A stretch of DNA of 64,000 nt, from positions 1,364,001 to 1,428,000 of the forward strand of contig NZ_VUKD01000001.1 in NCBI RefSeq assembly GCF_009193155.1, written 5' to 3'. Of this stretch, positions 18,398-26,424 are shown piece after piece. Source of the stretch: Georgenia subflava (GTDB lineage Bacteria; Actinomycetota; Actinomycetes; Actinomycetales; Actinomycetaceae). The translations under genes were made by a program, and so were the position numbers. The notes beneath the pieces were generated by a model. It was not told the origin of the DNA, did not search any database, and saw only the letters and a list, made by a program, of their open reading frames with translations. How positions within the stretch are numbered: the first letter of the stretch is position 1; each line of letters starts with the position of its first letter.

Positions 18398-18439
18398 AGG
18401 TCGCTGATGTGGTCGGCATAGCGACCAGATCAGCGACCT
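18398..18439. terminator. 18-bp-stem hairpin between convergent genes
   Basis: Left arm 18398-18415 and right arm 18422-18439 pair at 17 of 18 positions around the loop GCATAG. It lies 10 nt past the stop of the minus-strand kinase-like gene and downstream of chdC, so it is well placed as a two-way terminator. It lacks a T-run, so factor-independent termination is not certain. It shares its core with the palindrome at 18282 and may be a mobile or dispersed repeat. Confidence 0.6.
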
Positions 18440-18449
18440 CGGTGCGGAC

Positions 18450-19232
18450 TCAGGTGTAGCGGGCGGCCGTCGCCACGGTCTGGTCCCCGTACGTGCCGCC
18501 GAAGAGCGCGGCGTGCACGATCAGGATGTGCAGCTGGTGAAGCCCGACCCGCTCGCGCCAGCCGTCCGCGAGCGACGACACCTCGTCGTACGCGGCGACG
18601 ATGCGGTCCAGGTACGGCGCCCCGAACACGCCCAGCTGGGCGAGGTCCGACTCGGCGTGGCCGCCGTGCGCCGCCGGGTCGATGAGCGTCCCGACGGCTG
18701 TGCCGTCGTCCTCGGCCCAGAGCACGTTCCCGCTCCAGAGGTCGCCGTGCAGCCGGGCCACGTCGCCGACCATGGCCGGCTGGGCTGCGTCGTGGTCACC
18801 CGCGGCCACGCGCTCGGCGCAGCGGCGCACGGTCCGGGCGCCGTCGTCGTCGATCGCCCCGTTCCCGACGGCGGCAGCCAGGTACGGCAGGATCCGGTCC
18901 GTCGCATAGAACTCGCCCCACGAAGCCGGTGCGGACCCACGCAGGGGCAGCGCTGCGCGGCCCATGAATCCGTCGCCGTGCCAGTCGGGCGGCGGGCAGC
19001 CGTGGTACGGCGCACCCGCCGCGTGGGTGCGGGCCAGTGCGCGCCCGAGCTCCTCGGCGGCGCGGGCGTCCGGGCGTGCCTGGGCAACCCGGCGGGTCTC
19101 GAGCCACCCCGGACCCTCGTCCACGACCTCGACGACGGCGGCCCCGCCGGCGGCGCCGAGCCACCGGAGTCCCGCCGCCTCGTACCGCACGCTCTGCGGG
19201 TCCCCGTGATCGCCCTTCCGGAAGCCTGCCAT
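18450..19232 (-). CDS. Fructosamine kinase family protein
   Basis: 260 residues from the ATG at 19232. Phosphotransferase fold of the fructosamine-3-kinase/aminoglycoside phosphotransferase superfamily; fructosamine kinases phosphorylate sugar-amine adducts on proteins and so help reverse glycation. Visible: FRKGDHGDPQSVRYEAAGLRWL at the start (conserved Glu), the catalytic loop RLHGDLWSGNVLW with Asp and Asn, then LIDPAAHGGHAESDLA for the metal-binding Asp, in the order expected. Length is slightly short of the usual 280-290. The substrate cannot be read from sequence. Its upstream region carries a 32-bp tandem repeat. Confidence 0.88.
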   Translation of the reverse strand: MAGFRKGDHGDPQSVRYEAAGLRWLGAAGGAAVVEVVDEGPGWLETRRVAQARPDARAAEELGRALARTHAAGAPYHGCPPPDWHGDGFMGRAALPLRGSAPASWGEFYATDRILPYLAAAVGNGAIDDDGARTVRRCAERVAAGDHDAAQPAMVGDVARLHGDLWSGNVLWAEDDGTAVGTLIDPAAHGGHAESDLAQLGVFGAPYLDRIVAAYDEVSSLADGWRERVGLHQLHILIVHAALFGGTYGDQTVATAARYT

Positions 19233-19252
19233 GGCTCCATCCTCGCGAGGCG

Positions 19253-19320
19253 GTGCACCGGCGCGCGACCGGTGGTCCACAACCGTGCACCGGCGCGCGA
19301 CCGGTGGTCCACAACCGTGC
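19253..19320. repeat. 32-bp tandem repeat upstream of the fructosamine-kinase-like gene
   Basis: Two perfect copies of a 32-bp unit beginning GTGCACCGGCGCGCGACCGG (19253-19284 and 19285-19316) and the first bases of a third. It sits about 20 nt upstream of the minus-strand start codon at 19232 and so within its probable 5' leader or promoter. Perfect identity suggests a recent duplication. Confidence 0.9.
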
Positions 19321-19439
19321 CCCGGGTGCCACCTCCTCCACCGAAGCACCTCGCGGTCGCCCTCCGCGGGGGCCGCGCTCCTAGCGTGCCGACCGGGGGC
19401 CGATCCACGGTGCCGCCCGTCGACGACGCAGGAGGACGG

Positions 19440-19718
19440 ATGGACGAGGCGATGCAGTGCTTCCCCGGGGACAGCGGCGGTGGCGTCTCAGAGCTCCGGG
19501 CAGGCCTCGCCGCCGCCCTCGCCACGCTCGGGCAGGCCCAGGGTGAGCTGCGGGCCGCGTTCCCCAGCGCCTGGACCGGCACCGGCGCGAGTGCCTTCAC
19601 CCACGCCGTCCTCGCGATCCTGCACGACTCGCAGGCCGTGGACCGTGCGCTGCGGGAGGCGGACCGGGCGGCCTACCTGGCCGACCTCGAGGTCGACGCG
19701 CGGGTGTCGGGCACATGA
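19440..19718 (+). CDS. Small WXG100-like protein
   Basis: 92 residues from the ATG at 19440, with GGAGGA just upstream. The length, helical Ala-rich composition and a central AWTGTGASAF turn (W-x-G) resemble the WXG100 family of type VII secretion substrates, though no other type VII component is in the window. The gene overlaps the next one by 4 nt (ATGA), so the pair is co-translated. Function is inferred only from this shape; a different small helical partner protein is possible. Confidence 0.6.
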   Translation: MDEAMQCFPGDSGGGVSELRAGLAAALATLGQAQGELRAAFPSAWTGTGASAFTHAVLAILHDSQAVDRALREADRAAYLADLEVDARVSGT

Positions 19719-21286
19719 CCGCGCGACATCCGTCCGCGGACCAGGGGTGGGTCGCAACCCGGTCGAACCCCTGGGGGACCCGGATCATGGTCACCGGAGG
19801 GCCCGCGCCCATGCAGGTGGACACCCTCGAGCTCGCCGGCCTGGCCGCTCGCCTGCAGTATGCGGCCGTTCTGCTGGAGACCGCGGACGCCCATGCCGGG
19901 TCGGGCGACTCGCTCCTGCGCTACGTCAACCACTGGGTGAGCTCCGGCTGGGCGGTGGACGAGCTCGTCCGGACCGCACGCGCCGGCACCCCCGGGTTGC
20001 AGACCCTCGCGGCGAGCGCCCGTCGGCTCGCAGCCGACCTCGAGGTCCAGCGGCTCTGGTACGAGGAGGCCGAGCGCCGCAACACGACACTCTTCCGCCC
20101 GCCGGTGTGGCGCACGCTGGTCCGGCTGGCACCACCGAAGCTCTTGGACATCCGGATCCGACTCGCCCTGCGCGGTATCGACGTCGGACGGGTCGGCGGT
20201 CACCTCATGGCGGCGATGACCAGTCTTGAGGACTCCCCGGTGCCCGATGCGGTCCTCGCCCAGCGGCACACGGCCGCCCTCGCCGAGGAGCTGCAGTACA
20301 TGAACGCGGACGTCCTGGACGGCAGCGTGATGGTCGACGGGGAGCTTGTCGACGTCCGTGACCTGACGGCGGTCCAACGCTCCGCCCTCGGCCTGGTGCC
20401 GCTCCTCGCGGCAGTCGGCCTGGTGCCGCACGGTCGTCGTCTCGACGGCGTCGACGTCGCGCTTCGCCATGACCCGACGGAACTCACGGCGCCCGGTGCG
20501 CTGGGTCGACACGGCCCCGCGGCCGCCGTCGGCCCGGGAGCCTCCGCCGTGCTCGCGACCACGATCGGTCGGCCGGTACCCGCGCCGCCGCGCACGAGCT
20601 CCCAGGCGCTCGGGCGCATCCACGCGCTGGAGGACCAGATCCGCTCCCGGGGCACCGGTGCCGTCGAGGTGCTGCGCACCACCACGCCGGACGGCGACCG
20701 GCACTGGACCGTCATCGTGCCCGGCACCCAGGACCCGTGGGCCGGCGGGCCCAACCCGATGGACAACGAGACGAACCTGCTCGCGACCGCCGGTGTCCGC
20801 AGCGACATGGAGGTCGGGGTCGCCGCCGCGATGCACCAGGCCGGCATCGTCCCGGGGGAGCCGGTGGCGATGGTCGGGCACAGTCAGGGCGGGCTCGTGT
20901 CGACCCGGCTCGCCGCCGACCCCGTGCTGGCCGGGCAGTTCAGCATCACCACGGTCCTGACGGCCGGCAGCCCGGTAGCCACCGTGGACGTCCCGCCCGG
21001 TGTCTCCGTGCTGAGCCTCGAGGACGTCAACGACCCGGTCGTGGGGCTCGACGGCGCACCGAACCCGCCGGCGCCCAACCATGTGACGGTCGCGGTCGCC
21101 AGCGGTGAGCCGGCCGCCGTCGGCGACCCGCACCAGCTGCCCGGCTACCGCGCGGCCGCCGAGCTCCTGCCCGACGTGGCCGACCCGGCGGTCCAGGACT
21201 GGCTCGTCCGGAACCGCGAGGCGATGGGCACCTCCGTCGAGGGCGCCCGCACCGAGTCGATCGTGTTCGAGATCCAGCGCCGGTGA
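19715..21286 (+). CDS. Alpha/beta-hydrolase (lipase-like) protein partnered with a WXG100-like protein
   Basis: 523 residues. The N-terminal ~240 residues are helical (LAARLQYAAVLLETADAHAG and ELVRTARAGTPGLQTLAASARRLAADLEVQRLWYEEAERR), like domains that pair with WXG100 proteins. The C-terminal half is an alpha/beta hydrolase: nucleophile elbow VAMVGHSQGGLVSTRLA, then VTTVLTAGSPVATV, with a late Asp and a His candidate (DPHQLPG). No signal peptide is obvious. The layout (small helical partner, then helical domain plus enzyme) is that of type VII-exported effectors; that role is inferred. Confidence 0.7.
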   Translation: MTARHPSADQGWVATRSNPWGTRIMVTGGPAPMQVDTLELAGLAARLQYAAVLLETADAHAGSGDSLLRYVNHWVSSGWAVDELVRTARAGTPGLQTLAASARRLAADLEVQRLWYEEAERRNTTLFRPPVWRTLVRLAPPKLLDIRIRLALRGIDVGRVGGHLMAAMTSLEDSPVPDAVLAQRHTAALAEELQYMNADVLDGSVMVDGELVDVRDLTAVQRSALGLVPLLAAVGLVPHGRRLDGVDVALRHDPTELTAPGALGRHGPAAAVGPGASAVLATTIGRPVPAPPRTSSQALGRIHALEDQIRSRGTGAVEVLRTTTPDGDRHWTVIVPGTQDPWAGGPNPMDNETNLLATAGVRSDMEVGVAAAMHQAGIVPGEPVAMVGHSQGGLVSTRLAADPVLAGQFSITTVLTAGSPVATVDVPPGVSVLSLEDVNDPVVGLDGAPNPPAPNHVTVAVASGEPAAVGDPHQLPGYRAAAELLPDVADPAVQDWLVRNREAMGTSVEGARTESIVFEIQRR

Positions 21287-21289
21287 CCG

Positions 21290-22024
21290 TCAGAACAGCT
21301 GCAGCGGGAGCACCTCGACGGCGACGGCGTGGCGCACCCCGAGTTGCTGGCCGGTCGCGCCGAGGAACTCCGCCAGCATCTCGGCGGGCACCGGCGCCTC
21401 CGGGCCCAGGCCGGCGAGGTACTCCTCGTGTGCCTCCAGCGAGGCGACGCCCGCCGCGAAGCCGTCGGAGACGTCGATGCCGTGCGTGGCCAGGGGCGAG
21501 CCGACCGCCAGGACCGTGCGGACGCCGCCCCACGGGGCGTGGCCCTGGTCGACGAGCTCGGGGAAGACCCACCGGTTGCCGGCGTCCCGGGCGGCGTCCA
21601 GCACCGCGTGCCCCACCGCGACGTGGTCGGCCTGGTTGAGGACGCCGCCGGGCCACGTCTCGCGGAACGCGCCGGTCACGACGGTGTCGGGCCGGAACCG
21701 ACGGATCTCGGCGGCGATCGCCCGCCGCAGCTCGATCGTGCGCTCGACGGTGCCGTCGGGGAACCCGAGGAAGCGGACGTCGGAGACCCCGACCCGCGCG
21801 CAGGCCTCGCGCTGCTCGCGCTCACGCAGCGGCCGCGCCTGCTCAGGTGGGAGCGAGTCGATCCCCGCCTCGCCGCTCGTCGCCAGCACGTAGCCCACCT
21901 CCACGCCCCGGGCCCGCCAGGTCGCCACCGCGGCGGCGCCGCCGTACTCCATGTCGTCGGGGTGGGCGACCACTGCCAGCACGCGGGAGAGGTCGGCGTC
22001 GTCGAACCGTGTCAGCGTCTCCAT
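21290..22024 (-). CDS. PIG-L family deacetylase
   Basis: 244 residues. Zinc-dependent N-acetylglucosaminyl deacetylase fold (LmbE/MshB-like). The metal motif AHPDDMEYGG has His21, Asp23 and Asp24; the third ligand is probably the His in NQADHVAVGHAVLDAA. Family members act on GlcNAc-inositol, bacillithiol or mycothiol precursors and various antibiotics. The protein is shorter than MshB (~290), so a mycothiol role is not asserted. Convergent with the lipase-like gene (3 nt apart). Confidence 0.88.
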   Translation of the reverse strand: METLTRFDDADLSRVLAVVAHPDDMEYGGAAAVATWRARGVEVGYVLATSGEAGIDSLPPEQARPLREREQREACARVGVSDVRFLGFPDGTVERTIELRRAIAAEIRRFRPDTVVTGAFRETWPGGVLNQADHVAVGHAVLDAARDAGNRWVFPELVDQGHAPWGGVRTVLAVGSPLATHGIDVSDGFAAGVASLEAHEEYLAGLGPEAPVPAEMLAEFLGATGQQLGVRHAVAVEVLPLQLF

Positions 22025-22210
22025 GACGCCAGCGTGCCGGACGCGCGACCGGCGCGCAGCCTTCGCGTCAGGGGCGCGGCCCAGCCGTCCGGGGCTGCCC
22101 TCCCGTCTGCGCGCGGCCCTCGCGACCGGCCCGCAGCCCCATATTCCGGCGCGTAGCCCACTTCCGAGGCGCTGCCCCTCGCGTCAGGCGCGCAGTCGTT
22201 TCGGACCGGC
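22025..22210. repeat. Degenerate repeats upstream of the PIG-L gene
   Basis: The gap between two minus-strand genes contains loosely repeated 20-30 nt phrases of the type CGCG(A/T)CCGGCGCGCAGCC / CGCGTCAGGCGCGCAG. Spacing is irregular and identity low, so this is a weak call made by analogy with the clearer arrays elsewhere. Confidence 0.4.
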
Positions 22211-22588
22211 TCAGCGGTCGCCGGGGATCACCAGGTTTAGGAGCCAGCTCGCGACGGCGATGATCAGGCCGCCCAGCACGGCGGTCCAGAAGCCGTCCAC
22301 CGTGAGCCCGAAGTCGGTGAAGGACGTGATCCACCCGGTCAGCATCAGCATCAGGGCGTTCACCACGAGGAAGAACAGCCCGAGCGTGAGGATGTAGAGC
22401 GGGAGCGAGAGCAGCTTCACGACCGGTCGGACGATCAGGTTCACCAGGGTGAAGACCGCGGCGACGACGGCGAGCTCGAGCAGGCGCATCGGCGTGTCCG
22501 ACGTCGGGGCGAGAGAGATGCCGTCGACCAGGAGCGTGCAGAGCCAGATCGCGACGCCGTTGACGATGAGCTGCACGAGGAACTTCAT
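22211..22588 (-). CDS. Phage-holin-family (superfamily IV, DUF360-like) membrane protein
   Basis: 125 residues with four predicted membrane helices (LIVNGVAIWLCTLLV, LLELAVVAAVFTLVNLIV, LLSLPLYILTLGLFFLVVNALMLMLTGWI, FWTAVLGGLIIAVASWLLNLV). It includes the NLIVRPVVKLLSLPLYILTLGLF stretch that marks the widespread YvlD-like/phage holin family 4. These are usually chromosomal genes of unknown role, not phage lysis genes; nothing phage-like surrounds it. The chosen start is the ATG at 22588; the frame extends upstream without homology. Confidence 0.88.
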   Translation of the reverse strand: MKFLVQLIVNGVAIWLCTLLVDGISLAPTSDTPMRLLELAVVAAVFTLVNLIVRPVVKLLSLPLYILTLGLFFLVVNALMLMLTGWITSFTDFGLTVDGFWTAVLGGLIIAVASWLLNLVIPGDR

Positions 22589-22742
22589 GCGCCGATCATT
22601 CCATCGAAGGCGTCCGCGAGGTGCTGCTCCGAGCCGCGACACCAGGGTTTCGTGCGCTCGGTGCCGTCGTCGAGCTTTCGAACCCCTGCCGCTCGGCCGG
22701 ACCGATGCGGTGCCGCCACGCCCGCCGGTGCATCCTTGAGTC

Positions 22743-23831
22743 ATGGCCTCCCCACGTCCTTCGGTCAGCCTGCGCCCCGAGATCGAGTCCCTGCCCGCCT
22801 ACGTCCCGGGAGAGCGTCCGACCCGCGGCCGGCAGGTCTACAAGCTCTCCAGCAACGAGGTCCCCTTCCCGCTGCTGCCCGCCGTCGGCGCCGCGCTGGC
22901 CGACGCCGCGGTCGACCTCAACCGCTACCCCGACATGTACGCCACCGAGCTCACCGAGGCGCTCGGCGAGCGCCTCGGCGTGCCGGCGGAGCGGGTGACC
23001 GTCGGCAACGGTTCGGTCGCCGTCCTGGAGAACGTCCTGCGGTCGGTGTGCGTGCCCGGCGACGAGGTCGTCATGGCCTGGCGGTCCTTCGAGGCCTACC
23101 CGATCTGCGTGCAGGTGGCCGGCGCCGAGCCCGTCCAGGTGCCGGTCGACGCCGAGGGCCGCCACGACCTTTCCGCGATGGCCGACGCTGTCACCGACCG
23201 CACCCGCGCGGTGCTGCTGTGCAGCCCGAACAACCCGACCGGGCCGGCGTTGACCCAGACGGAGGTACGGGAGTTCCTCGCCGCACTGCCGCGCCACGTG
23301 CTGGTCATCCTCGACGAGGCCTACCTCCACTTCGTCCGCACGGACGACCCGACCGACGGCGTCGCCCTCCTGGACGAGCACAAGAACCTGGTCGTCCTGC
23401 GCACCTTCTCCAAGGCCTACGGCCTCGCCGGCCTACGGGTCGGCTACGCCGTCGCACGACGCCGGCTCACCGCCGGCTTCCGCGCCGCCTCGACCCCGTT
23501 CGGGGTCAACGCGCTGGCCCTCGCCGCGGCGCTCGCCGTCCTGCGCTGCGAGGACGAGGTCCAGGAGCGGGTGCGCCAGGTCGTCATCGAGCGCGAACGC
23601 GTCGTCGCGGCCCTGTCCGGTCAGGGCTGGACCGTCCCCGACGCCCAGGGCAACTTCGTCTGGCTCGACCTCGGTCGGCGCGCGACCGCATTCGCCGACC
23701 TCGCCCGCAGCCGGGGTGTGCTCGTGCGTGCCTTCGCCGGTGAGGGCGTGCGCGTGTCGATCGGCGAGCCCGAGGGGAACGACCTCTTCCTCGAGGTCGC
23801 CGCGGACTGGCTCGCCCGGACGCCCGCGTGA
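22743..23831 (+). CDS. hisC: Histidinol-phosphate aminotransferase family protein
   Basis: 362 residues, PLP fold type I. PLP lysine Lys224 in TFSKAYGLAGLRVGYA; LSSNEVPFPLLP at the start, CSPNNPTGP at 160-168 and ILDEAYLHF at 189-197 are the diagnostic motifs. The enzyme converts imidazole-acetol phosphate to histidinol phosphate; close relatives act on aromatic 2-oxo acids (sometimes named pat), and with no other his genes nearby that alternative remains open. No clear ribosome site precedes the ATG. The last codons begin a repeat array that runs past the stop. Confidence 0.88.
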   Translation: MASPRPSVSLRPEIESLPAYVPGERPTRGRQVYKLSSNEVPFPLLPAVGAALADAAVDLNRYPDMYATELTEALGERLGVPAERVTVGNGSVAVLENVLRSVCVPGDEVVMAWRSFEAYPICVQVAGAEPVQVPVDAEGRHDLSAMADAVTDRTRAVLLCSPNNPTGPALTQTEVREFLAALPRHVLVILDEAYLHFVRTDDPTDGVALLDEHKNLVVLRTFSKAYGLAGLRVGYAVARRRLTAGFRAASTPFGVNALALAAALAVLRCEDEVQERVRQVVIERERVVAALSGQGWTVPDAQGNFVWLDLGRRATAFADLARSRGVLVRAFAGEGVRVSIGEPEGNDLFLEVAADWLARTPA

Positions 23832-23957
23832 GTCTCTCGCCCCGGACGACCGGCTGAGTCTTTCGCCCGGACGCCCGCCTGGGTTTCTCTCACCAGGATG
23901 CGTGGTTTCTCGCCAGGATGCGTGCGTGAGTTTCTCGCCAGGACGTCTCGCCAGGAT
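23813..23957 (+). repeat. Degenerate ~25-bp tandem repeat running out of the hisC 3' end
   Basis: About six units of 23-27 bp of the type CGCCCGGACGCCCGCGTGAG-TCTCTCGCC; the first contains the last hisC codons and its TGA. Later copies drift to CCAGGATGCGTGCGTGAGTTTCTCG. The remaining DNA up to the operator at 24063 shows no gene. Confidence 0.8.
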
Positions 23958-24062
23958 GGCGGTCCGAGCTCCGAGCAGCAGGTGAGCACTGTGGAGATCC
24001 ACAACGATCCGCGCCAGGTCCGCCAGTCGCGCCGGGTGATCTTTGGAGGAATCCGCAAAGAG

Positions 24063-24100
24063 TAGGTTACGCTCCCGTAGCCTACGCTTGCGTAGGTTAG
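24063..24100. promoter_or_regulatory. Overlapping palindromic operator ahead of the bkd operon
   Basis: Three CGTAGG-type half-sites in alternating orientation: TAGGTTACG-CTCC-CGTAGCCTA (8 of 9 pairs) overlaps CCTACG-CTTG-CGTAGG (perfect 6-bp arms). Such AACCTACGnnnnCGTAGGTT dyads are typical of TetR-family regulators of acyl-CoA and lipid metabolism in actinobacteria (recollection). The site lies about 130-160 nt upstream of the dehydrogenase operon, in AT-richer DNA suited to a promoter. Confidence 0.7.
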
Positions 24101-24225
24101 TGGCGCCGCCACCACCCCGGTGGCCCACCCGCCCGCCGTCCCCGCCGCCACACCTCGCGGCGGGCACGGCGGGGTCACCTGGAGTACCGTGCGGCCCACG
24201 AGGCGCCGACGCCGAGGAGGATCGC

Positions 24226-25386
24226 TTGACCGAGCCGCTCACCACCCTGCCCGGGACCGGATCAGATCCCGAGGTCATGGTCCAGCTCCTCGACCCCGAG
24301 GGGCGTCGCCACGACCACCCGGAGTACGGAACGCTGGTCGCGGACCTCGATGCCGAGGCGCTGCGCGCCATGTACCGGGACATGGTCCTCACCCGGGCGT
24401 TCGACACCCAGGCCACCGCGCTGCAGCGTCAGGGCGAGCTCGGGCTGTGGGCACCCTGCCTCGGCCAGGAGGGCGCCCAGATCGGCTCCGGCCACGCGCT
24501 CGCCGAGCGGGACTTCGTCTTCCCGTCCTACCGCGAGCACGGCGTCGCACTGACGCGCGGGCTGGACGTGCGCGAGCTGCTGCCGGTCTTCCGCGGCACC
24601 CGGCACGGCGGGTGGGACCCGCACGCCCACAACTTCCAGCTGTACTCGATCGTGATCGGCTCGCACGCCCTGCACGCCGTCGGCTACGCCATGGGGATCC
24701 AGCGCGACGGCAACGTCGGCACCGGAGACCCGGACCGCGACCGCGCCGTCGTCACCTACTTCGGCGACGGCGCAACCTCGCAGGGCGACATCAGCGAGGC
24801 GTTCGTCTTCGCCGCCTCGGCCAACGCCCCGGTGGTGTTCTTCGTGCAGAACAACCACTGGGCGATCTCGGTGCCGACCGCCACCCAGTCGCGGGTGCCG
24901 CTCGCCGCCCGGGGCCCCGGCTTCGGCATCCCGTCCGTGCGCGTGGACGGCAACGACCCGCTCGCCTGCTTCGCCGTCACGAAGGCGGCGCTCGAGCGCG
25001 CCCGCGCCGGCGGCGGGCCGTCCCTCATCGAGGCGGTCACCTACCGCATGGGTGCGCACACCACCTCCGACGACCCCACCCGCTACCGCGACCGCGCCGA
25101 GGAGGACCTCTGGCGCGCGAAGGACCCGATCGACCGGCTCCGCCTCCACCTGACCGACTCCGGCGAGGCCGACGACGCCTACTTCGCCGACGTCGACGCC
25201 GAGGCGGAGACGCTCACCGCCGGGGTGCGCGAGTACTGCCGCTCCCTCGAGGCCGGCCCGACCGTCGAGATCTTCGACAACGTCTACAGCGCCCCGCACC
25301 CGCTGGTGGCGTCCGAGCGGGACGAGTACGCCGCCTACGAGGCGGGCTTCGAGGACTCGACGAGCGCCGAGGGAGGTCAGCGATGA
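24226..25386 (+). CDS. bkdA: Branched-chain 2-oxoacid (or pyruvate) dehydrogenase E1 component, alpha subunit
   Basis: 386 residues from a TTG at 24226 preceded by GAGGAGG; no better start lies near the conserved N-terminus. Thiamine-diphosphate-dependent decarboxylating subunit. The ThDP motif runs from YFGDGATSQGDISEAFVFAA to VQNNHWAIS; the phosphorylation-loop-like region YRMGAHTTSDDPTRYR follows. The pattern GLWAPCLGQEGAQIGSGHAL and FPSYREHGVAL is that of branched-chain and related acyl dehydrogenases. First of three genes; overlaps the beta-subunit start by 4 nt. Confidence 0.93.
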   Translation: MTEPLTTLPGTGSDPEVMVQLLDPEGRRHDHPEYGTLVADLDAEALRAMYRDMVLTRAFDTQATALQRQGELGLWAPCLGQEGAQIGSGHALAERDFVFPSYREHGVALTRGLDVRELLPVFRGTRHGGWDPHAHNFQLYSIVIGSHALHAVGYAMGIQRDGNVGTGDPDRDRAVVTYFGDGATSQGDISEAFVFAASANAPVVFFVQNNHWAISVPTATQSRVPLAARGPGFGIPSVRVDGNDPLACFAVTKAALERARAGGGPSLIEAVTYRMGAHTTSDDPTRYRDRAEEDLWRAKDPIDRLRLHLTDSGEADDAYFADVDAEAETLTAGVREYCRSLEAGPTVEIFDNVYSAPHPLVASERDEYAAYEAGFEDSTSAEGGQR

Positions 25387-26381
25387 CGGCCATGCCGCTC
25401 GCCCGCGCCATCAACGCGGGCCTGCGCACCGCCATGGAGAACGACGACAAGGTCGTCCTCATGGGCGAGGACATCGGCCCGCTCGGCGGCGTCTTCCGCG
25501 TGACCGACGGGCTGCACAAGGACTTCGGCCCCGACCGCGTGGTGGACACCCCGCTCGCCGAGTCGGGCATCGTCGGCACCGCGATCGGGCTCGCCCTCGC
25601 CGGGTACCGGCCGGTGTGCGAGATCCAGTTCGACGGCTTCATCTTCCCCGGCTTCGACCAGATCACCACCCAGCTCGCGAAGCTGACCTACCGCTCCCTC
25701 GGCGACCTCTCGATGCCGGTCGTCATCCGCGTGCCCTACGGCGGCGGCATCGGGGCCATCGAGCACCACAGCGAGTCCCCGGAGGCGCTGTTCGCGCACA
25801 CCGCGGGCCTGCGCATCGTCTCCCCGGCCACCGCGGCGGACGGGTTCACGATGATCCAGCAGGCCATCGCCTCGCCCGACCCGGTGCTCTTCCTCGAGCC
25901 CAAGTCGCGGTACTGGGACAAGGCCGAGGTCGACGTCGAGACGCCGGTCGACCTGTCCGAGGCGGGCTTCACCACGGGCCTGCACGCCGCGCGCACGGCC
26001 CGGGCAGGCAACGACGTGACCCTCGTGGGTTACGGCCCGACCGTCAAGACGATGCTCGCCGCGGCCGAGGTCGCCGCGGGGGAGGGCACGAGCATCGAGG
26101 TCATCGACCTGCGCTCGGTCTCGCCCGTCGACTTCGACGCCATCGCGGCCTCCGTCGAGCGGACCGGGCGCCTCGTGGTCGTCCACGAGGCACCGACGTT
26201 CTTCGGCCCCGGCGCGGAGATCGCCGCGCGCATCAGCGAGCGCTGCTTCTACTCCCTCGAGGCACCGGTGCTGCGGGTCGGCGGCTACCACATGCCGTAC
26301 CCGACGGCGAAGCACGAGGAGGACTACCTGCCCAACCTGGACAGGGTCCTCGACGCCGTCGACCGCAGCCTCGCCCACTGA
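25383..26381 (+). CDS. bkdB: Branched-chain 2-oxoacid dehydrogenase E1 component, beta subunit
   Basis: 332 residues, ATG overlapping the alpha-subunit stop. Forms the alpha2-beta2 E1 tetramer. Visible: LMGEDIGPLGGVFRVTDGL, DTPLAESGIVGTAIGLALAGYRPVCEIQF, IRVPYGGGIGAIEHHSESPEALFAHTAGL and the C-terminal transketolase domain beginning VTLVGYGPTVKTML and ending GGYHMPYP. Length is normal. E2 follows after 43 nt. Confidence 0.95.
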   Translation: MTAMPLARAINAGLRTAMENDDKVVLMGEDIGPLGGVFRVTDGLHKDFGPDRVVDTPLAESGIVGTAIGLALAGYRPVCEIQFDGFIFPGFDQITTQLAKLTYRSLGDLSMPVVIRVPYGGGIGAIEHHSESPEALFAHTAGLRIVSPATAADGFTMIQQAIASPDPVLFLEPKSRYWDKAEVDVETPVDLSEAGFTTGLHAARTARAGNDVTLVGYGPTVKTMLAAAEVAAGEGTSIEVIDLRSVSPVDFDAIAASVERTGRLVVVHEAPTFFGPGAEIAARISERCFYSLEAPVLRVGGYHMPYPTAKHEEDYLPNLDRVLDAVDRSLAH

Positions 26382-26424
26382 CCCACGCCAGGCGACCCGC
26401 ACCCACATCTCGAAGGAGCACAGC

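Noticed and set aside
22211-22588. Prophage remnant because of the 'phage holin' family name
   Set aside because: This family is mostly chromosomal and there are no other phage genes, attachment sites or composition change around it.
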